Shown: positions 1-5,340, numbered from the stretch's first letter. The stretch is DNA of 6,813 nt from Candidatus Omnitrophota bacterium (GCA_018817035.1 JAHIUV010000070.1:1-6813); one strand, 5' to 3'. Notes: generated by a model from the letters alone, not told the origin. Program-made: numbers and translations.

Positions 1-212
1 ATAGAGAAGAGGAGCCTCCTATAGAATCAATAAGAGAAGGCGATATAGTGGGCGACCATACCGTAAAGTTTTCAGGGGAAGTGGAGACGATAGAATTAAC
101 GCACAGGGCGCACTCAAGGGATGTATTCGCGAAAGGCGCGCTTGACGCGATAAAATTTTTGGCAGGCAAAAAACCGGGTTTATACACGATGCAGGACGTG
201 ATTGCCGGATAG
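1..212 (+). CDS. dapB: 4-hydroxy-tetrahydrodipicolinate reductase, C-terminal fragment (5' end outside window)
   Basis: Reading in frame from base 3 gives 69 residues and a TAG stop at 210-212; bases 1-2 belong to a cut codon. The fragment carries the DapB C-terminal signature: VGDHTV, then IELTHRAHSRDVFAKGAL, then GLYTMQDV just before the stop. In the family this part completes the substrate-binding domain and tetramer interface; the N-terminal NAD(P)H-binding Rossmann domain lies off the left edge. DapB reduces the dihydrodipicolinate precursor to tetrahydrodipicolinate in the cytoplasm, which is the substrate of the DapL encoded next. No frameshift or internal stop is seen. Identity is secure from the conserved tail although only about a quarter of the protein is visible. 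Confidence 0.93.
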   Translation, partial: REEEPPIESIREGDIVGDHTVKFSGEVETIELTHRAHSRDVFAKGALDAIKFLAGKKPGLYTMQDVIAG

Positions 213-213
213 C

Positions 214-238
214 ATGTTCGAGGCTTAGCCTCGAACAT
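214..238. repeat. Perfect short palindrome between dapB and dapL
   Basis: Arms of 11 bp (214-224, ATGTTCGAGGC, and 228-238, GCCTCGAACAT) are exact reverse complements around a TTA loop at 225-227. It starts one base after the dapB stop. No T-run follows on either strand, so an intrinsic terminator is unlikely. The dapL ribosome binding site begins 5 bases downstream and is outside the hairpin. It resembles a short dispersed intergenic palindrome or an RNA processing/stabilising hairpin. An operator for a dimeric regulator is also possible but less likely inside an apparent operon. Confidence 0.7.
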
Positions 239-257
239 ACGCAGGAAGGAATGATGT

Positions 258-1424
258 ATGGACTTTAAAACAAGTGACAGGCTGAATAATCTCCCGCCTT
301 ATTTATTCGTGGAGATCGACAAAGCAAAACGTAAAGCAATTGCCGGAGGAAAGGATATAATAGACCTTGGAATAGGGGATCCTGACGAAGGTTCTCCTAA
401 AGAAGTAATTGATTCACTTTGCAAAGCCCTGCAGGACCCTAAAAATCATCATTATCCTCTGGATCAGGGAACTTCGGCGTTCAGGGAAAAAATAAAGGAC
501 TGGTATAACGAAAGGTTCGGCGTTTCTCTTGATCCGGCAAAAGAGGTTTTGGCGCTGATAGGCTCAAAAGAAGGCATCAGCCATATGCCGCTGGCGTTCA
601 TTAATCCGGGTGAGGTGTCTTTGGTCCCTGACCCATGTTATCCTCCGTATAAAGGCGGGACTATCCTGGCAGGAGGCATTGTCCACGCTATGCCGCTCCG
701 CGAAGAGAATGATTTTTTGCCCGACCTGGGAAGCATAAAAAAAGATATTTTAAAAAAAGCGAGACTTCTTTATATAAATTATCCGAACAATCCCACTAAC
801 GCCGTATGTGAAAAAGGTTTTTTTGAGGACGTCGTAAAATTTGCCAAAAAGCATAATTTAATAGTAGCGCATGACGCGGCGTATTCAGAAGTGGCGTTCG
901 ACGGATACAAACCCGGCAGTTTTTTAAAAGTCGACGGCGCTAAAGATGTCGGAGTGGAATTCCACTCTGTTTCAAAGACATGCAACATGACGGGCTGGCG
1001 CATAGGTTTTGTCTGCGGCAATGAAAAGATCATTTCAGGCATAGCAAAGGTAAAGTCCAACATAGATTCCGGCGTATTTACCGCTATACAGGTCGCGGGT
1101 ATTACAGCGCTGGATATCGCGGAGAAACATCTGGGCAGGATGAACAAGGTCTATCAGGAAAGAAGGGACGTGCTTGTCGACGCCCTGAACGCTATGGGGT
1201 GGAAGACCAGAAAACCAAAGGCTACTTTCTATGTCTGGACGCGTATCCCAAAACCGCACAAGTCTTCGATAGATTTCGCGGCTATGGTGCTGGACAAGGC
1301 GGGCATAGTAATAACCCCCGGCATAGGCATGGGCGATAGCGGCGAGGGTTACGTGAGGATGGCGCTTACTGTCTCCAGAGAAAGAATGCTGGAAGCGGTA
1401 GGTAGGTTAAAAAAGATATTGTGA
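258..1424 (+). CDS. dapL: LL-diaminopimelate aminotransferase (class I/II PLP enzyme)
   Basis: 388 residues, full length for the family. It converts tetrahydrodipicolinate plus glutamate directly to LL-2,6-diaminopimelate and 2-oxoglutarate, bypassing the acylated intermediates of DapD/DapC/DapE. Fold-type I features are all visible: IDLGIGDPD (35-43), IGSKEG (101-106), PDPCYPPY (124-131), YPNNPT with PLP-contacting N178, D206 and Y209 in AHDAAYS, the PLP lysine K240 in SVSKTCNMTGWR, and the carboxylate-binding R367 in GYVRMAL. The LGIGDPD, IGSKEG and DPxYPxY wording fits bacterial DapL better than general aspartate aminotransferases, and the upstream dapB supports the pathway. AGGAAGGA at 243-250 sits 7 bases before ATG 258; the ATGs at 251 and 254 are out of frame. 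A residual chance remains that it is a related aminotransferase with other substrates. The usual Gly of the DPGYP motif is Cys127 here. Confidence 0.88.
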   Translation: MDFKTSDRLNNLPPYLFVEIDKAKRKAIAGGKDIIDLGIGDPDEGSPKEVIDSLCKALQDPKNHHYPLDQGTSAFREKIKDWYNERFGVSLDPAKEVLALIGSKEGISHMPLAFINPGEVSLVPDPCYPPYKGGTILAGGIVHAMPLREENDFLPDLGSIKKDILKKARLLYINYPNNPTNAVCEKGFFEDVVKFAKKHNLIVAHDAAYSEVAFDGYKPGSFLKVDGAKDVGVEFHSVSKTCNMTGWRIGFVCGNEKIISGIAKVKSNIDSGVFTAIQVAGITALDIAEKHLGRMNKVYQERRDVLVDALNAMGWKTRKPKATFYVWTRIPKPHKSSIDFAAMVLDKAGIVITPGIGMGDSGEGYVRMALTVSRERMLEAVGRLKKIL

Positions 1425-1427
1425 GCT

Positions 1428-1467
1428 TAACTTCACAACAGTGCATTGCAGTTTTGTGAAGTTACGG
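1428..1467 (+). repeat. 40-bp palindromic intergenic repeat, copy A
   Basis: The core 1428-1464 has 11-bp perfect arms (TAACTTCACAA at 1428-1438 and TTGTGAAGTTA at 1454-1464) around a 15-base centre that can form a further small TGC/GCA stem. The whole 40 bases recur, reverse-complemented and without mismatch, at 5283-5322. The element starts 3 bases after the dapL stop and ends 19 bases before folK. It lacks a following T-run, so it is not a typical intrinsic terminator. It looks like a REP-like or miniature non-autonomous element. An RNA hairpin separating the dapB-dapL part from the folK-pan-nad part is a possible consequence. Confidence 0.88.
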
Positions 1468-1486
1468 GGATAACCGGATAACAGGT

Positions 1487-1885
1487 ATGCGGTGTTACAT
1501 AGGTATTGGTTCTAATCTTGGGGATAGGCAGGGCAATATTGATAGCGCTGTCCAAAAATTGCGTAAGGCAACAGGTATAGAGGTAAAGAAAATATCCCGA
1601 ATATATGAAACAGAATCTGTCGGAGGTCCGCCTCAGCCGAAATACCTGAATGGTGTGATAGAGATAGAAACAGAGTTTGCGCCAAGGCAGATCCTTGATA
1701 TTTTGCAGGACATAGAGAATAGGATAGGCAGGATCAGGACGGTAAGGAACGCTCCGCGCGTAATAGACCTGGACATACTTACGTGCGCCAACCTAAAAAT
1801 AGATGAACCTGATTTAAAAATTCCTCATCCAAGAATGGCTGAGCGGGATTTTGTGAAAGAACCATTAAAAGATCTAATGCAATAA
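1487..1885 (+). CDS. folK: 2-amino-4-hydroxy-6-hydroxymethyldihydropteridine pyrophosphokinase (HPPK)
   Basis: 132 residues. HPPK transfers pyrophosphate from ATP to 6-hydroxymethyl-7,8-dihydropterin in folate synthesis. Visible family motifs, in order: IGIGSNLGDR (5-14), the YLNGVIEIET strand (53-62), IENRIGRIR (76-84), PRVIDLDIL (90-98) with the two magnesium-binding aspartates D94 and D96, and HPRMAERDFVKEPL (114-127). The E. coli enzyme is near 160 residues; here the protein stops almost at once after the last motif, so the usual C-terminal tail of about 25-30 residues is absent. The start is set by the conserved N-terminus; the ribosome binding site is weak (AGGT directly before the ATG). 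The stop at 1883-1885 overlaps the panC Shine-Dalgarno, so translational coupling to panC is likely. No other folate gene is in view. Confidence 0.94.
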   Translation: MRCYIGIGSNLGDRQGNIDSAVQKLRKATGIEVKKISRIYETESVGGPPQPKYLNGVIEIETEFAPRQILDILQDIENRIGRIRTVRNAPRVIDLDILTCANLKIDEPDLKIPHPRMAERDFVKEPLKDLMQ

Positions 1886-1895
1886 GGACGTAGGT

Positions 1896-2738
1896 ATGGA
1901 AGTTTATCGTGAGCCGCGGCTGTTAAGCGCTAAAGTAAAAAAGATAAAGAAGCAGGGTAAGGGCGTAGGCTTCGTGCCTACAATGGGTTATTTACATGAA
2001 GGCCATCTTAGCCTCACAAGGAAGGCAAAGAAGGATACGGATTATGTGGTGGTAAGTATTTTCGTGAACCCGATCCAGTTTGGCGCGGGCGAGGACTTAA
2101 AAAAATATCCAAGAGACTTGAGGCGCGATTTAAGTCTTTGTAGAAATAACGGCGTGGACGCTGTATTTGTCCCGGCATCTAAAACAATGTATAAACCCGG
2201 ATTTTCGACCTATGTGAATGTAGAAGGCCTTACTGATGGGCTTTGCGGCGCGTCGAGGCCGGGGCATTTTAAAGGGGTTACTACGGTAGTCGCGAAGCTT
2301 TTAAATATCGTAAACCCGGATACGGCTTATTTCGGGCAAAAAGACGCCCAGCAGGCAATAGTGATAAAACAGATGGCGGCTGACCTTGACATGCCAATAA
2401 AAATAAAAATAATGCCTATAATAAGGGAAAAAGACGGCCTCGCGATGAGTTCGAGGAACGTGTACCTGAGCCCCCTGGAGCGCAAAGAGGCGCTCTCGCT
2501 TTATAGGTCTTTGCGGACGGTGAAAGGACTGTGGAAAAGAGGAGAAAAGAATACGGAAAAATTGGCCAGAAAAATGCGCGACGTGATACTTAAAGAAAAA
2601 CACGCTGAGATAGATTATGTTTCTATAGTCGATATGAAAGCGCTTAAGCCCATAAAGAGGATCTCCGGAAAAGCGTTGGCCGCGGTAGCGGCAAAAATAG
2701 GAAAAACAAGATTAATAGATAATATTATATTGGGCTAA
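1896..2738 (+). CDS. panC: Pantothenate synthetase (pantoate--beta-alanine ligase)
   Basis: 280 residues, normal length. It activates pantoate with ATP to pantoyl-adenylate and joins it to beta-alanine to give pantothenate, the coenzyme A precursor. The nucleotidyltransferase signature is complete: PTMGYLHEGH (28-37, HIGH-like), FVNPIQF (56-62, pantoate pocket), GASRPGHFKGV (118-128), FGQKDAQQ (146-153) and REKDGLAMSSRN (177-188, KMSKS-like loop). A C-terminal dimer/lid region follows to IDNIILG. AAGGA at 1884-1888 lies 7 bases before the ATG and shares bases with the folK stop, leaving a 10-base gap between genes. The next gene makes beta-alanine, the second substrate. No missing key residue was noticed. 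Confidence 0.97.
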   Translation: MEVYREPRLLSAKVKKIKKQGKGVGFVPTMGYLHEGHLSLTRKAKKDTDYVVVSIFVNPIQFGAGEDLKKYPRDLRRDLSLCRNNGVDAVFVPASKTMYKPGFSTYVNVEGLTDGLCGASRPGHFKGVTTVVAKLLNIVNPDTAYFGQKDAQQAIVIKQMAADLDMPIKIKIMPIIREKDGLAMSSRNVYLSPLERKEALSLYRSLRTVKGLWKRGEKNTEKLARKMRDVILKEKHAEIDYVSIVDMKALKPIKRISGKALAAVAAKIGKTRLIDNIILG

Positions 2739-2744
2739 ATAAAA

Positions 2745-2748
2745 GGAG
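2745..2748 (+). promoter_or_regulatory. Shine-Dalgarno that decides the panD start
   Basis: GGAG (within AAAAGGAG) directly abuts an ATG at 2749, leaving no spacer, and lies 6 bases before the in-frame ATG at 2755. The second spacing is normal and the resulting N-terminus, MLRTMLKSKIH, is the family's usual one. Confidence 0.8.
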
Positions 2749-2754
2749 ATGAAA

Positions 2755-3111
2755 ATGCTGCGCACAATGCTTAAGTCAAAGATACACGGAGCAACGGTAA
2801 CTGAGTCGAACCTGGAATATAAGGGAAGCATTACCGTAGACCACGATCTCATGGACGCTACTGACCTGATACCTAACGAAAAGGTGCAGGTGGTCAATCT
2901 TAATACCGGCTCCAGGCTGGAAACTTATGTCATACCCGGCGAAAAAGGTTCCGGTATAATAGGTATGAACGGCGGCGCGGCGCGGTATGCCGCGGTAGGA
3001 GATAAAATATTGATAATGGCATATGCTATGCTGGAGACAAAGGACGCGATAACATATGTACCTAAGGTTATTTTTGTGGGAGATAAAAACAAAACTATTG
3101 ATAAAAAATAA
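2755..3111 (+). CDS. panD: Aspartate 1-decarboxylase precursor (pyruvoyl enzyme)
   Basis: 118 residues from ATG 2755; an ATG two codons upstream (2749) has no room for its ribosome binding site. PanD decarboxylates L-aspartate to beta-alanine, the partner substrate of PanC encoded just upstream. The zymogen cleaves itself between G24 and S25 (EYKGSITVD, 21-29), and S25 becomes the pyruvoyl group. Other expected residues are K9, H11, Y22, R54 and Y58 in TGSRLETYVI, and the NGGAA stretch (72-76). Position 12 is Gly, whereas Arg follows the His in the E. coli protein; this is a minor difference. The body ends near IFVGD (106-110) with a short Lys-rich tail. It sits 16 bases after panC and 9 before nadA, consistent with one operon. 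No panZ/panM maturation factor is seen. Confidence 0.97.
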   Translation: MLRTMLKSKIHGATVTESNLEYKGSITVDHDLMDATDLIPNEKVQVVNLNTGSRLETYVIPGEKGSGIIGMNGGAARYAAVGDKILIMAYAMLETKDAITYVPKVIFVGDKNKTIDKK

Positions 3112-3120
3112 GGTGAGGCT

Positions 3121-4080
3121 ATGGATGACATAAAATACAGGGATAATTTAAAAAAGAAAGTATTGAAACTGAAGAAAGAAAGAGACGCCGTTATAATTGT
3201 GCATAATTATCAGCGTGATGAGATCCAGGATATTGCCGATATAAGCGGTGATTCGCTGGCGCTTAGCCAGGCAGCGGTAAGGGCCGATGCCAAGGTAATC
3301 GTTTTTTGCGGGGTGGATTTCATGGCCGAAAGCGCTTCGATACTAAATCCCGACAAGATCGTCCTGTTGCCCGTCAAGGAAGCCGGATGTCCGATGGCCG
3401 ATATGGTTACCGTCGAGAGATTAAGAGAGAAAAAGAAAGAGTACCCTAACGCGGCAACGGTTTGTTACGTGAATTCTTCCGCTGAGATCAAAGCCGAGAG
3501 CGACATATGCTGTACTTCCTCCAACGCGATAAGCATCGTAGAATCCCTAAAGGACTATAAGGAAATAATATTTATTCCGGATAAAAATTTAGGCAGATAT
3601 GTCCAGGCAAACGTGCCGGATAAGAAAATAATCTTATGGGAGGGGTTCTGTCCTACACATATACGTGTGTCAAAGGAAGAGATCCTGAGGATCAAGGCCG
3701 AGCATCCCGAGGCCGTGATACTTTCCCATCCTGAGTGCAATCCTGACGTTCTTTTGGTCAGTGATCATATCTGCAGTACGGCCGGTATGTTTAAATTTGT
3801 CAAGGCATCAAAGGCCAAGTCTTTTATTATCGCTACGGAATCAGGAATGCTATATGGGCTGAAAAAAGCCAATCCTGACAAGATTTTTTATGTGCCGACT
3901 GAAAGGCTGGTATGTCCGACAATGAAACTTACTACGCTCGGATGGGTGGCCCATGCACTTGAGAATATGGAGCACCAGATAAAGATCACAGGCGATGTAA
4001 AGGAAAAGTCTTATAAGTCATTAATGCGCATGCTTAGCGTTTCGGGGGAAGCCTCAGGCGCGGCGATTTCGGGTGTGTAG
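3121..4080 (+). CDS. nadA: Quinolinate synthase (4Fe-4S enzyme)
   Basis: 319 residues, typical of the shorter bacterial/archaeal NadA. It condenses iminoaspartate with dihydroxyacetone phosphate to quinolinate, the entry to de novo NAD. The three 4Fe-4S ligands are in place: C90 (EAGCPMAD), C177 (WEGFCPTHI) and C265 (RLVCPTMK). Substrate-site motifs include VHNYQ (27-31), DIADISGDSLALS (37-49), FCGVDFMAE (62-70), CCTSSNA (130-136), SHPEC (202-206) and TESGM (239-243). The cluster is usually oxygen-sensitive. AAGGTGA at 3110-3116, overlapping the panD stop, precedes the ATG by 4 bases. The following nadX supplies the iminoaspartate, so the pair forms the first two steps of NAD synthesis. Several extra cysteines are present, with no special arrangement I recognise. 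Confidence 0.97.
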   Translation: MDDIKYRDNLKKKVLKLKKERDAVIIVHNYQRDEIQDIADISGDSLALSQAAVRADAKVIVFCGVDFMAESASILNPDKIVLLPVKEAGCPMADMVTVERLREKKKEYPNAATVCYVNSSAEIKAESDICCTSSNAISIVESLKDYKEIIFIPDKNLGRYVQANVPDKKIILWEGFCPTHIRVSKEEILRIKAEHPEAVILSHPECNPDVLLVSDHICSTAGMFKFVKASKAKSFIIATESGMLYGLKKANPDKIFYVPTERLVCPTMKLTTLGWVAHALENMEHQIKITGDVKEKSYKSLMRMLSVSGEASGAAISGV

Positions 4081-4094
4081 ATTTGGTGAAAAGC

Positions 4095-4100
4095 GGAGGG
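4095..4100 (+). promoter_or_regulatory. Shine-Dalgarno that decides the nadX start
   Basis: GGAGGG lies 6 bases before GTG 4107. The longer frame could open at TTG 4083 or GTG 4086, but those have no ribosome binding site, and they would put eight non-family residues, partly encoded by this purine-rich site, before the Rossmann strand. Confidence 0.8.
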
Positions 4101-4106
4101 TGGAGG

Positions 4107-4892
4107 GTGAAAAAAATAGGTATAGTAGGTTGTGGGGCAATTGGTAGTGGCATAGCTGAATTCGTATGCAAAAAGCTCAGGGCCGAAGCAAGGGTCGTGG
4201 CGCTTTGCGATATTGATCCAAAAAAAGCAAAAGATCTTTCTAAGAAAATAACGCCTCATCCGATAGTTACTTCCATAAAAAACCTGGTTAAAAAAAGCGA
4301 TTTGATAATAGAAGCTGCCGGCATGGGTATTTCAGCGGAGATCGCGGATGAGGCTATCTTTCGGGGAAAAGACGCCCTCATAATGAGCACGGGAGGCCTT
4401 TTGAAAAAGCCGGGCATCTTCAAAAAGGCAAAGAAAAAAGGATGTAATATCCATATACCCAGCGGCGCTGTATGCGGAGTGGACGGCCTGCGCGCGGCAG
4501 GTATAGGAAAAATAAAAAAAGTAACCCTGACTACGAGGAAACCTCCTCGCGGGCTTAAAGGCGCTGATTACCTGGTAAAAAAACGCATAGATATAGATAA
4601 GATAAAAAAAGAGACTGTTATCTATAGCGGCAACGCTTCAGGCGCGGTAAAATATTTTCCGAAGAACATCAATGTGGCGGCTACGCTGAGCCTTTCTGGT
4701 ATAGGCCCTGAGCGCACAACGGTAAGGATAATTACGTCGCCTGAATATACAAGGAATGTGCATGAGGTAGAGGTGGAGGGCGAGTTTGGGAAGCTTTTTA
4801 CCAGGACAGAGAATGTCCCGTCTAAGGCTAATCCAAAGACCAGTCAGATGGCTATATTTTCCGCGCTCGCGAAAATAAAAGAATTAGTATAG
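4107..4892 (+). CDS. nadX: L-aspartate dehydrogenase, NAD de novo pathway
   Basis: 261 residues from GTG 4107. It oxidises L-aspartate to iminoaspartate with NAD(P), feeding NadA and replacing the oxygen- or fumarate-dependent oxidase NadB. The N-terminus MKKIGIVGCGAIGSGIA is the Rossmann glycine loop (GCGAIG, 8-13); D35 in CDIDP ends the second strand and favours NAD binding. The catalytic-domain motifs are IPSGAVCGVDG (117-127), TTRKPPRGL (142-150), NVAATLSLSG (189-198), H219 in NVHEVEVEG (the likely catalytic His) and NPKTS (242-246). This pattern matches the Thermotoga/Archaeoglobus type enzyme. The gene follows nadA by 26 bases, as in other nadA-nadX clusters, but nadC is not next. Homoserine dehydrogenase-like or DapB-like oxidoreductases are excluded by the IPSGA and NPKTS motifs. 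Confidence 0.93.
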   Translation: MKKIGIVGCGAIGSGIAEFVCKKLRAEARVVALCDIDPKKAKDLSKKITPHPIVTSIKNLVKKSDLIIEAAGMGISAEIADEAIFRGKDALIMSTGGLLKKPGIFKKAKKKGCNIHIPSGAVCGVDGLRAAGIGKIKKVTLTTRKPPRGLKGADYLVKKRIDIDKIKKETVIYSGNASGAVKYFPKNINVAATLSLSGIGPERTTVRIITSPEYTRNVHEVEVEGEFGKLFTRTENVPSKANPKTSQMAIFSALAKIKELV

Positions 4893-4938
4893 GTAAGTAA
4901 GGGAATAAAAATAAAAAACGGAAGGGGGGTGAGAGATA

Positions 4939-5070
4939 ATGGCAGAGAAAGTGATGAAGTGTGGCGTAAAGAAAGTGAAGGGATATCTTTATTTCATCGA
5001 TAAGAAAGGGGATATTTCCAGAGCAAAGATGGCACGCGGAGGAAAGAAGAAGAAAAAGAAGAAAAGATAA
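4939..5070 (+). CDS. Small Lys-rich basic protein of unknown function (43 aa)
   Basis: An ATG-to-TAA frame of 43 residues preceded by a strong ribosome binding site (AAGGGGGGTGA, 4922-4932, 6 bases before the ATG). The protein is MAEKVMKCGVKKVKGYLYFI, then DKKGDISRAKMARGG, then seven lysines and a final Arg. The centre, GYLYFIDKKGDISRA, reads like one beta-hairpin: two strands joined by a DKKGD turn. The tail is a low-complexity basic stretch, which often binds nucleic acid or ribosomes, but that is inference. There is one cysteine (C8), no signal peptide and no membrane segment. It follows nadX by 46 bases and is the last gene before a strong hairpin, so it probably ends the operon transcript. 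I do not recognise a named family. The ribosome binding site, non-random middle and position make it more likely real than chance. Confidence 0.68.
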   Translation: MAEKVMKCGVKKVKGYLYFIDKKGDISRAKMARGGKKKKKKKR

Positions 5071-5079
5071 CGTCATCAA

Positions 5080-5125
5080 CCCCTCACCTTGCCTTTATCT
5101 TAAAAAAGAAGGCCGGGGTGAGGGG
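5080..5125 (+). terminator. Large GC-rich hairpin after the operon (possible terminator or dispersed palindrome)
   Basis: Arms CCCCTCACC (5080-5088) and GGTGAGGGG (5117-5125) pair perfectly, with an A-T pair just outside. An inner stem GCCTT/AAGGC (5091-5095 with 5109-5113) and CTT/AAG (5099-5101 with 5106-5108) extend it to an AAAA loop. It begins 9 bases after the small gene's stop, a typical terminator place. However, the bases that follow (TATTATTAGG) are not a T-run, so it may protect the 3' end of the message or be a repeat element. See the T-run at 5149-5155. Confidence 0.5.
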
Positions 5126-5133
5126 TATTATTA

Positions 5134-5155
5134 GGGGACGGAGCCCCATTTTTTT
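5134..5155 (+). terminator. Short GC stem plus T7 run, possible intrinsic terminator
   Basis: GGGG (5134-5137) and CCCC (5144-5147) can pair around ACGGAG, followed by A and seven T (5149-5155). The stem is only 4 bp, and its bases also belong to the left end of the 112-bp inverted repeat, so the two folds compete. As RNA polymerase reaches the T-run, only the local stem is available. It may therefore end the folk-pan-nad transcript, helped by the hairpin just upstream. Confidence 0.35.
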
Positions 5156-5164
5156 AAATAGGTC

Positions 5165-5214
5165 ATTCCCACGCCAGTCAGAGGCTGGTCCGCCTCTGGC
5201 GGAAAAGCGGGAAT
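5165..5214. repeat. Middle nested palindrome (ATTCCC ... GGGAAT)
   Basis: ATTCCC at 5165-5170 and GGGAAT at 5209-5214 form 6-bp ends. The flanking words (GTCATTCCC on the left, GCGGGAATC on the right) resemble the common dispersed bacterial repeat with ATTCCCGC/GCGGGAAT ends. Here that repeat seems split by a further palindrome at 5172-5201. Confidence 0.6.
5172..5201. repeat. Innermost nested palindrome (CGCCA ... TGGCG)
   Basis: CGCCA (5172-5176) pairs with TGGCG (5197-5201). After a 4-base bulge (GTCA), GAGG (5181-5184) pairs with CCTC (5193-5196) around the loop CTGGTCCG. It sits within the ATTCCC/GGGAAT pair, which in turn sits within the 112-bp element. Confidence 0.6.
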
Positions 5215-5245
5215 CTTAATTAAAGATAGGGCTCCGTCCCCTATT

Positions 5246-5276
5246 TTGCCGAGATAACATTATTTTATAGTATTAT
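5246..5276 (+). promoter_or_regulatory. Possible sigma-70 type promoter for uvrA
   Basis: TTGCCG (5246-5251) resembles a -35 box and TATTAT (5271-5276) a -10 box, with a rather long 19-base spacer in A/T-rich DNA. Transcription would start near 5283, so the 40-bp palindrome would form the 5' leader of the uvrA message. This is motif matching only, and the A/T-rich context makes chance matches easy. Confidence 0.25.
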
Positions 5277-5282
5277 TACAAG

Positions 5283-5322
5283 CCGTAACTTCACAAAACT
5301 GCAATGCACTGTTGTGAAGTTA
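5283..5322 (-). repeat. 40-bp palindromic intergenic repeat, copy B (inverted)
   Basis: This is the exact reverse complement, over 40 bases, of 1428-1467. The 11-bp arms are 5286-5296 and 5312-5322. Orientation can be told from the asymmetric 15-base centre. It ends 3 bases before the first possible uvrA ATG (5326) and 18 bases before the preferred one (5341). The pair encloses folK, panC, panD, nadA, nadX and the small gene. Confidence 0.88.
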
Positions 5323-5340
5323 GGAATGATGTGTAATTTT

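Larger units (their letters stand above)
5132..5243. repeat. 112-bp inverted-repeat element with 15-bp perfect ends (outermost of three nested palindromes)
   Basis: The left end 5132-5146 (TAGGGGACGGAGCCC) is the exact reverse complement of the right end 5229-5243. Between them are A/T-rich flanks (5148-5160 and 5216-5228), which themselves pair imperfectly, and a second palindrome at 5165-5214. There is no room for a transposase: the inside has no useful frame. Such GGGGACGG-type ends resemble short mobile or REP-like intergenic elements of bacteria. I infer a non-autonomous, MITE-like element. No clear target-site duplication is seen next to the ends. Confidence 0.75.

Noticed and set aside
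251..268. Five-codon mini-ORF (ATG ATG TAT GGA CTT TAA) overlapping the dapL start
   Set aside because: The Shine-Dalgarno spacing favours ATG 258, and so short a frame is expected by chance.
779..1259. Minus-strand open frames inside dapL
   Set aside because: They lie wholly opposite a complete, motif-bearing dapL, have no recognisable domain and no convincing ribosome binding site: shadows of the coding strand.
1428..1464. Intrinsic terminator after dapL
   Set aside because: The hairpin is strong, but no T-run follows on the + strand (CGGGGA) and the sequence recurs elsewhere as a repeat upstream of uvrA.
4852..5079. Minus-strand 75-residue hydrophobic frame opposite the end of nadX and the small gene
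   Set aside because: Its Leu/Phe/Ser-rich look comes from reading the purine-rich Lys codons backwards. The + strand frame has the better ribosome binding site and patterned sequence.
247..5332. Shared word AGGAATGATGT at 247-257 (before dapL) and 5322-5332 (before uvrA)
   Set aside because: An 11-base match between two places is expected by chance in a window of this size, and it contains start-codon and ribosome-binding-like words; flanks do not match.
5071..5340. Riboswitch, tRNA or CRISPR array in the noncoding gap
   Set aside because: No cloverleaf, no repeat-spacer periodicity and no riboswitch core was recognised; the palindromes account for most of the gap.
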